From positions 62,001-126,000 of the forward strand of contig NZ_CP073066.1 in assembly GCF_018314255.1 (NCBI RefSeq): 64,000 nucleotides of DNA, written 5' to 3'. Both the position numbers and the translations under genes were made by a program. This document shows positions 1 through 9,590 of the stretch, piece after piece. The notes beneath the pieces were generated by a model. That model searched no databases and was not told where the DNA came from. It saw nothing but the letters and a program-made list of their open reading frames with translations. How positions within the stretch are numbered: position 1 is the stretch's first letter; each line of letters opens with the position of its first letter. The stretch comes from Lentilactobacillus buchneri. Lineage in GTDB: Bacteria > Bacillota > Bacilli > Lactobacillales > Lactobacillaceae.

Positions 1-981
1 GTGAAAAGTCACTTCATCTGTGAACTGATCCAGCTCAGCCGCATTCTTGGCGGACAAGACAGTGTATTGAATATCTGCTTGATCGTCGGCATGATCCTGA
101 TCATCAACAGATAACTTGGCCAGAAACGATTTGAAGCCCATTCTCTCGTAAAAATCGGTCAGTTTATCGATATTGTCTCCCTGATACTTCAACTGATCCA
201 AAGAGACTGTTACCGGCGCGTCGCGGTTGATTGTTGCCAACGTGTGGGCGCGCTCGGCCTGGGCTTGGTCATGAATCAAATGTTCCTTTAATTTTTTACC
301 GGAAACCTGGTCGATATTTTGATAGAGATTGTCAATCGTGCCAAATTGTTGAACCAGCTTGACAGCTGTCTTGTCACCGACTTTTTCAACGCCGGGATAG
401 TTGTCGGAGTTGTCGCCTTTCAGACCCTTAATTTCAATAATCTGGCTCGGTTTAACACCCAGCTTTTCTTCGACGTGTTTGGGGGTATATGTTTCCAGTT
501 CGGTGACACCCTTTTTAGAAACCTGAACCGTGGTCTTATCTGAAGTTAACTGGGTCAAATCTCGATCGCCGGTGACAATCACAACTTGGTAGTCACCAGC
601 TTCTTCAGCCTTTTTGGCGAGCGTTCCAATAATATCATCGGCCTCATAATCCGGTAATTCATAGGTGGAAATGCCGCGGGCGTTGATCAATTCTTTTAAG
701 AAGGGAAATTGCTCGGAAAGTTCAGTTGGTGTCTTAGCTCGACCGCCTTTATAATCAGCGTACATTTTCGTTCGAAAAGTGGTTTTGCCGGCATCAAATG
801 CGACCAGCACATCGGTGGGCTTCTCGTCTGCTAATACTTTGTCCAACATCCGGTTAAAGCCATAAATGGCGCTGGTATGTAGGCCAGATGGATTGGTAAA
901 TTTGTCCATGGCCGTGTATAAAGCATAAAACGCTTTGAAGGCAATACTATTACCATCAATTAATAATAATTTTTTAGTCAT
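1..981 (-). CDS. polA: DNA polymerase I, N-terminal part (partial)
   Basis: Partial gene: the start codon is at 979-981 and the reading frame stays open to the window edge, giving about 327 residues. Translation begins MTKKLLLIDGNSIAFKAFYAL, the typical opening of the 5'-3' exonuclease (FEN-like) domain of bacterial Pol I, and this domain fills the visible part. A Shine-Dalgarno stretch AGAGGAGA lies just upstream on the minus strand. The enzyme removes RNA primers and fills gaps in replication and repair. The polymerase domain lies outside the window, so whether a proofreading domain is intact cannot be judged. Confidence 0.95.
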   Translation of the reverse strand, partial: MTKKLLLIDGNSIAFKAFYALYTAMDKFTNPSGLHTSAIYGFNRMLDKVLADEKPTDVLVAFDAGKTTFRTKMYADYKGGRAKTPTELSEQFPFLKELINARGISTYELPDYEADDIIGTLAKKAEEAGDYQVVIVTGDRDLTQLTSDKTTVQVSKKGVTELETYTPKHVEEKLGVKPSQIIEIKGLKGDNSDNYPGVEKVGDKTAVKLVQQFGTIDNLYQNIDQVSGKKLKEHLIHDQAQAERAHTLATINRDAPVTVSLDQLKYQGDNIDKLTDFYERMGFKSFLAKLSVDDQDHADDQADIQYTVLSAKNAAELDQFTDEVTFH

Positions 982-1030
982 TAACTTCTCCTCTGGTGAA
1001 AACTGTTACTTTAATTTTACCACGACAGAT

Positions 1031-1072
1031 AACAAAAAACGATCAACCAAATCAATGGCCAATCGTTGTGAC
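1031..1072 (-). terminator. Possible Rho-independent terminator of the BI-1 family gene
   Basis: On the minus strand, just after the stop of the membrane protein gene, AACGAT and CCA pair with TGG and ATCGTT around an internal mismatch, followed by a TTTTTTGTT run. The stem is imperfect, so the call is moderate. Confidence 0.4.
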
Positions 1073-1082
1073 GAAGTGTGAA

Positions 1083-1805
1083 TTAACGGTCGTTGTTGCC
1101 GAAAATCGAGAGTAATTGGAGAAACAGGTTCACAAAGTCCAAGTACAATTGTAAAGCACCAAAGACTGCCAAACCGGTCATGGAAACATCACCATTACCA
1201 GAATATTGGTTATACATCTGCTTCATCTTTTGGGTGTCATAGGCGGTTAAGACCGTGAAGATTAACACTGCGATGATCGAGAAAACAAATGAAATCACTG
1301 AACTGCGCAGGAAGATGTTAATAATCATGGCAATGATTAACGCAATTAAAGCAGCAGTTGCTTGGGCACCCCAACGATCAAGGTTCTTGTGGGTGACTAA
1401 TCCAACGGTTGTCATTGTGATGAAAATTGCCGAAGCGGAAACAAAAGCTGCCGCAATTGAGGCACCTGTATACGCCCACGCAATCGTGGCGAAAACAAAA
1501 CCACTTAGAATTGAATACAACATCAGTACTGTAAACGCGAGGGTCGGCCGTTTCAACGCTTGAAGTGAGATGACAAATGGCAAAACAAACCACAAAATCA
1601 TTGATCCCCACATCACACCTTGGTGACCTGCAATGTAAGCCGCCATTCCACCAGCAACAGACCCACTAACTAAAAATGCTGTTGCTGCAGAAACTAAAAC
1701 GGCCAAACTCATCCAGCCATACATTTTAGTTAAAAAAGCATTCAACCCGGCTGCGTTGTTGACGACTCGTCGAGCTTCCTGTTGTTCATTTGGATAATTG
1801 TTCAT
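1083..1805 (-). CDS. Bax inhibitor-1 / YccA family membrane protein
   Basis: A 240-residue integral membrane protein with about seven hydrophobic segments after a short polar N-terminus (MNNYPNEQQEARRVVNNAAG). Size, topology and the C-terminal segment with FTVLTAYDTQKMKQMY fit the BI-1/UPF0005 (YccA, YbhL, YetJ) family; YetJ of Bacillus is a pH-sensitive calcium leak channel. The acidic residue in TAYDTQ matches the conserved Asp region of the family. The RBS AAAGGGAGCGG precedes the ATG. It is probably transcribed alone, between polA and murC. The physiological role in lactobacilli is not known; the family assignment is secure, the transport activity is inferred. Confidence 0.88.
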   Translation of the reverse strand: MNNYPNEQQEARRVVNNAAGLNAFLTKMYGWMSLAVLVSAATAFLVSGSVAGGMAAYIAGHQGVMWGSMILWFVLPFVISLQALKRPTLAFTVLMLYSILSGFVFATIAWAYTGASIAAAFVSASAIFITMTTVGLVTHKNLDRWGAQATAALIALIIAMIINIFLRSSVISFVFSIIAVLIFTVLTAYDTQKMKQMYNQYSGNGDVSMTGLAVFGALQLYLDFVNLFLQLLSIFGNNDR

Positions 1806-1893
1806 TAAATCCGCTCCCTTTTGTTTGTAAGTTCAAATATTGCCTCAAACAATTTGCAGTATTTATACTTATACTGTTAAGTAATTCTACCAA

Positions 1894-1940
1894 ATAAAAG
1901 CCATTAATCAAGTATTTAGGACTCAACTAACAGCTTTTAT
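1894..1940 (-). terminator. Likely terminator downstream of murC
   Basis: On the minus strand AAAAGCTGTTAGTTGAG can pair, using several G-U pairs, with CTTGATTAATGGCTTTT across a 9-nt loop. It starts 9 bp after the murC stop codon. The uridine run is part of the stem. Confidence 0.45.
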
Positions 1941-1948
1941 AAGATATC

Positions 1949-3280
1949 TTAATTAATTTTTTTGCTTAAATGGCTTAGCAGATCTTCGTAAGATTTTTCA
2001 TACTTTTGAATGTCGCCAGCACCCATGAAAATAACCACGTCGTTATCGTAGTCCAATAGTGGCGACATATTGTCAACGGACAAAATGCGGCCACCCTTAG
2101 TGATCTTCTTAGACAGGTCCTCGCTGGAAACTTTTCCGTGACTTTCTCGCGGCGAACTGTAAATCGAGGTCAGGAAAACTTCATCGGCCAAGTTCAAACT
2201 CTTGGCAAAATCATCCATTAAAGCGATCGTTCGGCTGAAAGTATGCGGCTGGAAGACCACGGCAATCTTTTTGCTTGGATATTCCTGACGGGCAGCATCG
2301 ATGGTTGCCTTAATTTCAGTTGGATGATGGGCATAATCGTCAATGATCGTCATCCCGGCAATCTTACGTTCGGCGAACCGACGCTTAACGCCTTGGAAAG
2401 TCTTCAATTCTTTGCGAATTTCATCCAAATCAACATCTTCAAAGTAAGCCACGGCAATCACAGCCAGTGAATTGAAAATGTTATGCTCACCAAACAATGG
2501 CACTGAAAAGTTTCCCAGATTTTTACCTTTATAAGTGACATCAAAGCTCGAACCACTGGTCGTCCGCTTAACATCCACCGCTTGGAAATCATCAGTATCC
2601 TTGAGGCCATAATAATAGATTGGTACCTTGGCTTTTAGTTGACGGAGACGTTTATCATCACCCCAGGCAAAGATGCCCTTCTTCGTCTGGTTCGCAAACG
2701 TTTGAAATGCATCGGCAACATCGTCGATGCTCTTGTAGTAATCCGGATGATCAAAGTCAATGTTAGTCATAATGGCGTAATCCGGTTCGGTTGCCAAAAA
2801 GTGACGACGGTATTCATCAGCTTCGTAGACGAAGAACCGGGCATTGGGAACACCTTTCCCAGAACCATCACCGATTAAATAATCGGTTGGTGCAATTCCT
2901 GAAAGCACGTGGGCTAACAGGCCAGTCGTACTGGTCTTCCCATGGGCACCAGAAACCCCGATGCTGGTCTTACCCTTGATGATCTTGCCAAGAAACTCGT
3001 GATAACGATAAACCGTCAACCCCATGTCTCTGGCTTTCTTAATTTCTGGATGATCATCAGTAAAGGAGTTACCGGCAATCACCGTTAATCCTTCGTGAAT
3101 GTTGTTTTCATCGAAAGGTAAAATTTTAATACCAGCCTTTTCAAGCCCGCGTTGTGTAAACGTGTACTGGTCAATGTCTGACCCCTGCACTTTCTCACCA
3201 CGGTCATGCAAGATTAAGGCCATGGCGGCCATCCCGGTTCCTTTAATTCCTACAAAATAATATACCGTATCTGAATTCAT
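1949..3280 (-). CDS. murC: UDP-N-acetylmuramate--L-alanine ligase
   Basis: 443 residues, the normal MurC length. The enzyme adds L-Ala to UDP-MurNAc with ATP in the cytoplasm, the first step of stem-peptide synthesis. Seen in the sequence: N-terminal Rossmann motif GIKGTGMAA near residue 12, the Mur ligase P-loop [13 protein letters not shown] near residue 110, the central EADEYRRHF and NIDFDHPDY segments, and the C-terminal [10 protein letters not shown] motif. The RBS AGGTAGGATG lies before the ATG. It follows sftA by 24 bp on the same strand, the order known from the B. subtilis ytp region, so sftA and murC are probably co-transcribed. Confidence 0.97.
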   Translation of the reverse strand: MNSDTVYYFVGIKGTGMAAMALILHDRGEKVQGSDIDQYTFTQRGLEKAGIKILPFDENNIHEGLTVIAGNSFTDDHPEIKKARDMGLTVYRYHEFLGKIIKGKTSIGVSGAHGKTSTTGLLAHVLSGIAPTDYLIGDGSGKGVPNARFFVYEADEYRRHFLATEPDYAIMTNIDFDHPDYYKSIDDVADAFQTFANQTKKGIFAWGDDKRLRQLKAKVPIYYYGLKDTDDFQAVDVKRTTSGSSFDVTYKGKNLGNFSVPLFGEHNIFNSLAVIAVAYFEDVDLDEIRKELKTFQGVKRRFAERKIAGMTIIDDYAHHPTEIKATIDAARQEYPSKKIAVVFQPHTFSRTIALMDDFAKSLNLADEVFLTSIYSSPRESHGKVSSEDLSKKITKGGRILSVDNMSPLLDYDNDVVIFMGAGDIQKYEKSYEDLLSHLSKKIN

Positions 3281-3304
3281 TAGACATCCTACCTATCCAT
3301 TATG

Positions 3305-5485
3305 TTATTTTTGATGATTCTGCTGTGATTCCCGAGCGGATTCATCTGCCGCCGGCTTGTAATACACTGTCCGCGGCTTGGACCCCTGCTGCTCTGAAAC
3401 CAAGTTCTTTTCCTGCAAATGATCAATAATGTTTGCAGCTCTATTATACCCGATTGAAAATACCCGTTGAAGCTTTGAAGTGGAAATTGTCTCTTCATTG
3501 CCAATATATTTTAAAACCTGGGGCATCAACCGATCCTCAGAACTGGTTTCAGTACTGGCTCGTTTCAAGCTATCAGGAGTAAATAAGTATTTAGGTTCTC
3601 CCTGTTGGCGGACATAATCAACAATTCCGTCAAGCTCCTGATTGGTGACAAAAGCACCTTGGAGTCGGACCGGCTGATTTGCACCACTCCCTAGATATAG
3701 CATATCTCCGCGGCCAAGTAAACGTTCTGCTCCGGCGGAATCCAAAATCGTTCTGGAATCGACTTGGCTGGATACCATGAAAGCAATCCGAGTCGGAATG
3801 TTATTCTTGATGGTCCCGGTCACAATATCAACACTTGGACGCTGCGTAGCAACAATCAAATGGATGCCGGCTGCGCGGGCTTTTTGAGTGATGCGGACAA
3901 TGTAATCTTCAACTTCACTGGAAGCGACCATCATCAGGTCAGCCAATTCATCAATGATCACCAGAATATAAGGCATTTTCAGCCCATACTCGTGAGCCTC
4001 ACTTGCCTGTCGATTGAACTGTTCAATATTTTTAGCACCAGCAGCTGCGAGCTTTTCATAACGCCGGTCCATTTCCTCAGTGACCCATTTAAGGGAAGCT
4101 GCGGCCGTCTTAGGATCGGAAATAACAGGTGATAACAAGTGAGGAATCCCGTCATAAGGTGCCAGTTCAACTTCCTTTGGATCGATTAACAGTAATCGTA
4201 AATCCGCCGGGGTCGCTTTGTACAGCAAAGAAACCAACAAACTGTTGATGAAAACACTTTTGCCGGATCCAGTTGCCCCAGCAATCAAACCATGAGGCAT
4301 CTTTTTAATGTCTGTCGTTCTGGGAACTCCCGACAAATCAACACCCAAGGCAGTGGTGAGTGGCGATTGACTGTCTTGAAAATGCTTGGTTGAAATCACT
4401 TCTGAAAGGACCACCGGCCTCGGATTGGGATTAGGGATCTCAATTCCGACTGTCGTTTTACCAGGAATTGGCGCTTCAATTCGAATATCCTTGGCTGCCA
4501 ACGCCAGCTTTAAGTCATCGGTTAAGTTGGTAATCCGGCTGACTTTGACGCCCAGTGCCAATTTGACTTGAAATTGCGTGACCGTTGGGCCATTTGTCCA
4601 GTCAACCACTTGCGCATTGACCTTGAAGGCTGAGAAAGTTTGATTCAGGATTTCAGATTGGTGAATAATCCAGTCATCAATTGAATCTGATTCAGCTTGC
4701 TGCGGCTTGGCCAACAAAGACAGCGGCGGAAATTGGTAACCTCTGTCTTCAGTCGGCTTCTCTGAGACGTTTGGTTCAGCCGATGAATGTTGAACACCCT
4801 TCGTGGGTTGATTAACGTGATTCACTTTTTTAACCTGGGCATTGTGACTCAGTTGTTGAGCGTTAAACAAAGAAAGGTCAGATTCGCTGGCCCTTTGGTT
4901 ATGCATAATTGAATTGAATGACTGTCCCAACCCATGGTGATTCAAAGCCTTCCGCGGTTGACGATTTAAATGCCGAACCCCTTGGTCTGAGCTGATCTGT
5001 GGTTGATCTGTCACTGATGATTTCTCAAAGGATTTCACAGATGAATTTTGAGGTTGACCTTCAGTCGGCTTGACGGGCTTTGTTGATTGAACGGGGTGCT
5101 TTAGATGCTGCTCACGAGGCTGATCAATTGTTGGTTGCTTATTGGCAATCACAATGAGATCATCATATGTAATCCTCAGCCGGCGTGTCAATTCATCGTA
5201 CAGACGGTGACGACGATGCTCTTGGCTGAGAAAATAATTCGTTTGAATTTGCTGTTTCCGTTTATCGGATTTTGACCGCTTTTGCGGCTTGAAATTTTTA
5301 ATTTCTTTCAAAAAAGCCGGGGTCTCATCCCGACGATCAAACTTGGAATCAGGGACCTTGCTTAACCTTGTAGCTTGGATTTTCGGTGCCACCGGCTGAT
5401 TATTCTGTTTTGTTTCCCGCTCTTGATGAGGCTTTCGGGTAATGCCCTTCCGCCGAAAAAATGCGGGTCCATCATAATGCTTCAT
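3305..5485 (-). CDS. sftA: Soluble FtsK/SpoIIIE-family DNA translocase (SftA-like)
   Basis: 726 residues with an FtsK motor and no N-terminal membrane segments. The first 250 residues are polar, rich in Gln, Lys and Pro, and probably disordered. The motor follows, with Walker A GATGSGKS around residue 395 and Walker B-type VIIDELADLMM. The C-terminal 65 residues form the gamma winged-helix DNA-reading domain. B. subtilis SftA is the soluble paralogue that clears DNA from the closing septum; gene order with ytpR, ytpP and murC supports this orthology over the membrane-bound SpoIIIE/FtsK. The GGTGG before the start codon is a usable RBS. Specific role is inferred by synteny. Confidence 0.88.
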   Translation of the reverse strand: MKHYDGPAFFRRKGITRKPHQERETKQNNQPVAPKIQATRLSKVPDSKFDRRDETPAFLKEIKNFKPQKRSKSDKRKQQIQTNYFLSQEHRRHRLYDELTRRLRITYDDLIVIANKQPTIDQPREQHLKHPVQSTKPVKPTEGQPQNSSVKSFEKSSVTDQPQISSDQGVRHLNRQPRKALNHHGLGQSFNSIMHNQRASESDLSLFNAQQLSHNAQVKKVNHVNQPTKGVQHSSAEPNVSEKPTEDRGYQFPPLSLLAKPQQAESDSIDDWIIHQSEILNQTFSAFKVNAQVVDWTNGPTVTQFQVKLALGVKVSRITNLTDDLKLALAAKDIRIEAPIPGKTTVGIEIPNPNPRPVVLSEVISTKHFQDSQSPLTTALGVDLSGVPRTTDIKKMPHGLIAGATGSGKSVFINSLLVSLLYKATPADLRLLLIDPKEVELAPYDGIPHLLSPVISDPKTAAASLKWVTEEMDRRYEKLAAAGAKNIEQFNRQASEAHEYGLKMPYILVIIDELADLMMVASSEVEDYIVRITQKARAAGIHLIVATQRPSVDIVTGTIKNNIPTRIAFMVSSQVDSRTILDSAGAERLLGRGDMLYLGSGANQPVRLQGAFVTNQELDGIVDYVRQQGEPKYLFTPDSLKRASTETSSEDRLMPQVLKYIGNEETISTSKLQRVFSIGYNRAANIIDHLQEKNLVSEQQGSKPRTVYYKPAADESARESQQNHQK

Positions 5486-5506
5486 TACTCATCCACCCAA
5501 AGTCCT

Positions 5507-6145
5507 TTAATCAAATAAATGCTGTGCCTTGTGAAAATCAAAGGCATCCCCTACCTGGTAATCATCAGGTAAAATCAGTGCCCCGGGAACTTGCGGTGCG
5601 TTGGGCAGCCCCAACTCGCGGCCGGAACAAATCATGCCATCGCTTTCAACACCACGTAATTTACCAGGCCAAATAATTTGGCCGTCAGGCATCATGGCTC
5701 CACTTAACGCAACAACCACTCTAATGTCCTCACGCATGTTTGGCGAGCCGCTGACAATTTGGACGTCCTTACCGGTGCCAATGTCAGTTTTGGTAATCTG
5801 TAAATGATTTGCCTTGGGGTGGTCTTCCACTGATTTGACATAGCCGACAACAAATTTGGGTTGATTATCATAACGGATATCTGCCGGAAAACCGTGATCG
5901 CCCAAATATTGGTTCAAGCGAGTAACCTGGTCTTCGGTTAAATGAACTTGGCCATTTTCATGGACAATTTCTGGAAGGACTTTACTTGCTTCTAAAAAGT
6001 TGTACCCCAACGTCTGATTGCTATCAGCGGCAAAAATCCGGGCAACCTTATCATGAATTGTCACACTTTGTTCACCCACATCCGGGTTCATAATGAGGAC
6101 CATTGTGTCACCTGTGCTGTTTGGGTTATAACTGGTTATTAACAT
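5507..6145 (-). CDS. ytpR: YtpR family tRNA-binding domain protein
   Basis: 212 residues: an N-terminal DUF4479-like region of about 90 residues followed by an OB-fold tRNA-binding (EMAP/Trbp111-like) domain, recognisable in GYVKSVEDHPKANHLQITK, QIVSGSPNMRE and SDGMICSGRELGLPN. The same domain forms the N-terminus of the PheRS beta subunit, but this is the stand-alone YtpR protein that sits next to sftA in Firmicutes. Its exact function is not established; binding of structured RNA is what the fold suggests. RBS AAGGAA precedes the ATG with normal spacing. It is 21 bp ahead of sftA and 24 bp behind the thioredoxin gene, so it is probably in the same operon. Confidence 0.88.
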   Translation of the reverse strand: MLITSYNPNSTGDTMVLIMNPDVGEQSVTIHDKVARIFAADSNQTLGYNFLEASKVLPEIVHENGQVHLTEDQVTRLNQYLGDHGFPADIRYDNQPKFVVGYVKSVEDHPKANHLQITKTDIGTGKDVQIVSGSPNMREDIRVVVALSGAMMPDGQIIWPGKLRGVESDGMICSGRELGLPNAPQVPGALILPDDYQVGDAFDFHKAQHLFD

Positions 6146-6169
6146 TTCAAAATTCCTTCCAACAATTAA

Positions 6170-6505
6170 TTATTTTGCTACGGTACTTGCTAACGAGTTA
6201 ATAAAGTTTTCAACTTCGGCTTTAGTCTTGCGGTCGCCATTATTGAAGCGGCCGATTTCTTGACCGTCTGAATAGGCAACAAAACTTGGAATGCCCATAA
6301 TGCCCATTTTACCGGCAAGATCGATATTTTCATCACGATCAACCTGTAAGAATGTGTACTCTGGATATTCGGCTTCAATTGCAGGCATTGCCGGCTTGAT
6401 GAAGCGGCAGTCCGGGCACCAGTCAGCGGTGAAGAACAGCATATACTTGCCGTTCTCAAGTTGTTTGGTTAAATCTTTTAAATTGGTTTTAGGTAAATTT
6501 TGCAA
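6170..6505 (-). CDS. ytpP: Thioredoxin family protein (YtpP-like)
   Basis: About 111 residues. The thioredoxin fold is shown by FFTADWCPDCRFIKPAMP, with active site C-P-D-C, and by the cis-proline segment GIPSFVAYSDGQEIGRF. The CPDC site differs from the CGPC of TrxA and fits the YtpP group. Start choice: an upstream ATG at 6512-6514 abuts the GAAAGG Shine-Dalgarno and would be too close, whereas the TTG at 6503-6505 lies 9 nt from it, so TTG is preferred. A still longer frame to 6544 has no RBS. Substrate is unknown; disulfide exchange in the cytoplasm is the expected role. Confidence 0.85.
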   Translation of the reverse strand: MQNLPKTNLKDLTKQLENGKYMLFFTADWCPDCRFIKPAMPAIEAEYPEYTFLQVDRDENIDLAGKMGIMGIPSFVAYSDGQEIGRFNNGDRKTKAEVENFINSLASTVAK

Positions 6506-6632
6506 AATTATCATCCTTTCACTTACTAATGTAAAGTACATCATAGCACAAATTTCCGACCAGCCAAATCAGTTTGCTCATCCGCTGCTAATAGTCTAAA
6601 GTATACATATCATATACAAAAAAGGTGAAATG

Positions 6633-6941
6633 ATGAAAAAACAAACCGTCTTCTATGGCCTGGCACTCGCAGCCTTTGCCGGCAGTGCCTATTTCGTGGC
6701 CAAGTCCGATCGCAAACACGAAAAGTTTTTAGCAGCTATCGTCAAGGATACCAAACAATCAGCCGCATTAAAAGGCTTCAAATATATTGGCAGTTGGAGC
6801 ATTCTACCGACCACTGATTCCACGCCGCTTTTTCACTTTGGCTTCAATTATTTGAACCCTGAAGGTGATCGCAAAACAGAAGAATTCTGGGTCGACCAAA
6901 CCTCACAACAAGTGGTTAAGCATCAAGTCATGACGCTGTAA
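6633..6941 (+). CDS. Small membrane-anchored hypothetical protein
   Basis: 102 residues; the N-terminus MKKQTVFYGLALAAFAGSAYFVAK is a single hydrophobic segment that could be a membrane anchor, followed by a basic stretch and a mixed globular part with SWSILPTTDSTPLFHFGFNY. I do not recognise the family. The second of two tandem ATGs is taken because AAGGTG then has 5-7 nt spacing. It is divergent from ytpP and converges on trmB, overlapping that gene by 14 bp at the 3' ends. Real coding is supported by the RBS, the promoter-length gap upstream and the membrane anchor. Confidence 0.7.
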   Translation: MKKQTVFYGLALAAFAGSAYFVAKSDRKHEKFLAAIVKDTKQSAALKGFKYIGSWSILPTTDSTPLFHFGFNYLNPEGDRKTEEFWVDQTSQQVVKHQVMTL

Positions 6942-7572
6942 AATGCGCAATCAGCTTATAAATGGGTCCCTTGGGACTGAACTTTTGCTCATACTCCGTT
7001 TCGATATTCGATTCATTTTCAGGAGAATGATGTAAATCCAACGAAACATAATCGAACTTCATCGGGAAATTATTCATGGTGACCAGGGTGTATTCGAATA
7101 AACCGCGATTATCAGTTTTGAATTCGATATCCCCGTCCTGATCCAGCACATGATTATAAGTCTTCAAAAACAGTGGTGATGTCAAACGACGTTTGGCATG
7201 CCGCTTTTTTGGCCAAGGATCGGAGAAGTTCAAGAAAATCTTTTTAATTTCATTTTCATAAAACAATTCATCAAGATTGGCACCATCAGTCAGAACAAAC
7301 TGCACGTTTGGCAACGGATCCGCCATAAACGACCGTAGTGCCGTGGCAATGACTGAAGTCTGCAGTTCAATGCCAATATAGTTGATGTCGGGGTTGGCTC
7401 GAGCAGTCTCAATAATGAACCGGCCCTTACCAATCCCAACCTCAACGTTTAAGGGTTGGACTTTGGCAAACCGGTCCTGCCATTTACCCAACCAATTCTT
7501 TGGATCGGTCACAATATAGTCGCCGTGGTTTTTGATATATTTATCAGCCCACGGCTTTTTTCTTACACGCAT
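6928..7572 (-). CDS. trmB: tRNA (guanine-N7-)-methyltransferase
   Basis: 214 residues, usual TrmB length. It methylates G46 of tRNA with S-adenosylmethionine. Seen: VEVGIGKGRFIIETA (SAM-binding motif I), NYIGIELQ, the hallmark NFSDPWPKKRHAKRRL, and the C-terminal TEYEQKF segment that binds tRNA. RBS AGGAGAATGAT precedes the ATG. It lies 24 bp downstream of ecsB on the same strand and may share its transcript. The last 14 bp overlap the convergent small gene on the plus strand. Confidence 0.97.
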   Translation of the reverse strand: MRVRKKPWADKYIKNHGDYIVTDPKNWLGKWQDRFAKVQPLNVEVGIGKGRFIIETARANPDINYIGIELQTSVIATALRSFMADPLPNVQFVLTDGANLDELFYENEIKKIFLNFSDPWPKKRHAKRRLTSPLFLKTYNHVLDQDGDIEFKTDNRGLFEYTLVTMNNFPMKFDYVSLDLHHSPENESNIETEYEQKFSPKGPIYKLIAHFTAS

Positions 7573-7596
7573 ATCATTCTCCTATTATTCAACGAT

Positions 7597-8820
7597 TTAT
7601 CTGGTTCGCTCGCTTCGAGCCAAACGTCTGGGTAAATACAGATAGACAAATGCCCAGATTTCGAGTGCTTCGCCGACAATCACGTCAATGATCGTGACCG
7701 GCGTGGCCAAATTAACGGTCAGAACTGCCACCGCAAAAACGACGCCAACCGTAGTCAACAAGTACAGCAGAACCCTTTGAAAACTCTTCAATTGGTACTG
7801 ATTGGTAATTGGATAAATGTGGACGAAGGCGTTATCCGAGAAATGAAAATAAAACGGAATCATTTGGAACCCAATTAAGTAGACAAACAGCAGGCTCAAA
7901 AAGATGGGTAACAGCTCGCCTTTGACGAATACCAGAAATAAGGTTCCGATCACCAGCAGACGAACGTATAGCCCACTCATCTCATTGTCACGGACAATTC
8001 CGTGAGCGTAGAGATATAAGTAGGTGTTTTTTGGAATCAGCTTGATTCGGTTCAAGACCCCGTCCACGTAACGGCGGCGTTTGACAGACCCTTGCAGAGT
8101 TGGCACATCCGTAAACAAATTAAAGAATTGATAGACGGTGTGCATCCGACTGTTTTCATCGGTAATCATCGTCGTCCAGTCAAGTGATCGGCTGACCCAA
8201 TTCCGGCGGGAAAAATAACTGACGAAAAGCGCAGCCACAGCAATGCCCAACCCAAGCCAATAGTTGATGTAGATAGACGATCCCAATGCAATCACTGGGA
8301 CAAGCAATCGAAAGATGAGCCGACTGGCCAACCAGGATTGCTGCAAATGGTATTTGCGGGCAAAGTCTGTATTTAGCCACGTTATTTTCAAGATTAAAAT
8401 GGTTGCCAAAAGCAGATACAACTCCGTCGATGTGGCGCGCATGGTAACTTGAACAAACGGCATCAACAAGATCCAAAACAGAACTTGAATTGCGACAGCA
8501 ATCGAAAAACTATACCGAAAGCCGCTTCGAAGATAGTTATAAAGTTCAGCTTCTTTGGGCAACAAAAAAACATAGTCTGGGGCTTCAATCAAGGTCGCAA
8601 ACCTGCCCAGCTGAACGCTAACCAACAAAATACCGATAATCACAATTGGTGCCCACCACAGACCGGTGTGCAGCTGCTTAAGTGCATTGGAATAGTAGTA
8701 TCCCAACCCACCAATAACAAACAACAAAGCCAGGACAAAGTAGTCGTTAAAAACCAATCTGAGATAGCGCATCATTTCCTTTAGATGCGTCGTTAAACGC
8801 TGCCTGAATAACTGCTTCAT
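7597..8820 (-). CDS. ecsB: ABC transporter permease EcsB
   Basis: 407 residues with about ten hydrophobic segments and the N-terminal MKQLFRQRLTTHLKEMMRYLRLVFNDYF typical of EcsB. It starts inside the end of ecsA (4-bp overlap), so the two are translationally coupled. In B. subtilis EcsAB is an exporter-like ABC complex needed for competence, protein secretion and regulated intramembrane proteolysis by RasP; the substrate is thought to be peptides but is not settled. Downstream comes trmB. The final LPRRLARSERTR is a basic cytoplasmic tail. Confidence 0.92.
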   Translation of the reverse strand: MKQLFRQRLTTHLKEMMRYLRLVFNDYFVLALLFVIGGLGYYYSNALKQLHTGLWWAPIVIIGILLVSVQLGRFATLIEAPDYVFLLPKEAELYNYLRSGFRYSFSIAVAIQVLFWILLMPFVQVTMRATSTELYLLLATILILKITWLNTDFARKYHLQQSWLASRLIFRLLVPVIALGSSIYINYWLGLGIAVAALFVSYFSRRNWVSRSLDWTTMITDENSRMHTVYQFFNLFTDVPTLQGSVKRRRYVDGVLNRIKLIPKNTYLYLYAHGIVRDNEMSGLYVRLLVIGTLFLVFVKGELLPIFLSLLFVYLIGFQMIPFYFHFSDNAFVHIYPITNQYQLKSFQRVLLYLLTTVGVVFAVAVLTVNLATPVTIIDVIVGEALEIWAFVYLYLPRRLARSERTR

Positions 8821-9554
8821 GAGGCATCGCCTTCCCTTGCCAGAGTCAGGTAAATATCATTGAGAGAATCGCCGGCATCTGGGAATAATTTCCGCAGCTC
8901 TTCAATCGTTCCTTCGGTGCGAACTTGACCGTCATGAAGTAAAACGAACCGATCACAATAACGTTGCGCGGTATCCAGCACGTGAGTCGACATCAAAATG
9001 CTGGCTCCCTGTTGCTTTCTTTCAGAGATCAGGTTCAATAAGTCGTTAACGGCCAGCGGATCCAAGCCAAGAAACGGCTCGTCAATAATAAAGAGTTTGG
9101 CGTTAGTCAAAAAGGCACAGACAATCATCACCTTTTGGCGCATCCCTTTTGAAAAGTTGTCCGGGAACCAGTCTAATTTATTATCCAGCCGGAAAAGTTT
9201 GAGCAGGTCATGTGCTCGTTTCCAAGATTCGTCTTGATCAAGTCCATAGGCCAGCATGGTCATTTCCAAATGTTCCTTTAGCGTCAATTCCTTGTAGACA
9301 ATTGGCTGCTCGGGAATATAAGCAATCTGCTCTTTATATTGTTTAACGTCATCGTTTAAGCCGACGCCGTTGATTTTGATTGAGCCTTTAAATGGCGTTA
9401 ATAAACCGATAATATGATTGATGGTCGTTGACTTGCCGGCACCGTTCAAGCCGATCAACCCAACCAACTCGCCATCCTTAACGTCAAAATTGACGTCCTT
9501 TAACACTGGTACTTGGGAATAGCCCCCAACCAGATTCGAAACTTGTAAGGTCAT
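8817..9554 (-). CDS. ecsA: ABC transporter ATP-binding protein EcsA
   Basis: 245 residues, a complete ABC ATPase: Walker A GLNGAGKST near residue 36, Q-loop around YIPEQPIVYKELT, signature FSKGMRQK, Walker B LFIIDEPFLGLDP and switch His in STHVLD. RBS GGAGG is 7 nt from the ATG. It powers EcsB at the cytoplasmic membrane face. It is divergently transcribed from hit, the same arrangement as in Bacillus, which supports orthology rather than a generic ABC pair. Confidence 0.95.
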   Translation of the reverse strand: MTLQVSNLVGGYSQVPVLKDVNFDVKDGELVGLIGLNGAGKSTTINHIIGLLTPFKGSIKINGVGLNDDVKQYKEQIAYIPEQPIVYKELTLKEHLEMTMLAYGLDQDESWKRAHDLLKLFRLDNKLDWFPDNFSKGMRQKVMIVCAFLTNAKLFIIDEPFLGLDPLAVNDLLNLISERKQQGASILMSTHVLDTAQRYCDRFVLLHDGQVRTEGTIEELRKLFPDAGDSLNDIYLTLAREGDAS

Positions 9555-9590
9555 TGTTTACCTCCGTATCATGATAAATGTACAAACAAG

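Noticed and set aside
6506..6544. Longer N-terminus for the thioredoxin gene
   Set aside because: The upstream ATG codons have no usable Shine-Dalgarno, and the GAAAGG fits the TTG at 6503-6505 best.
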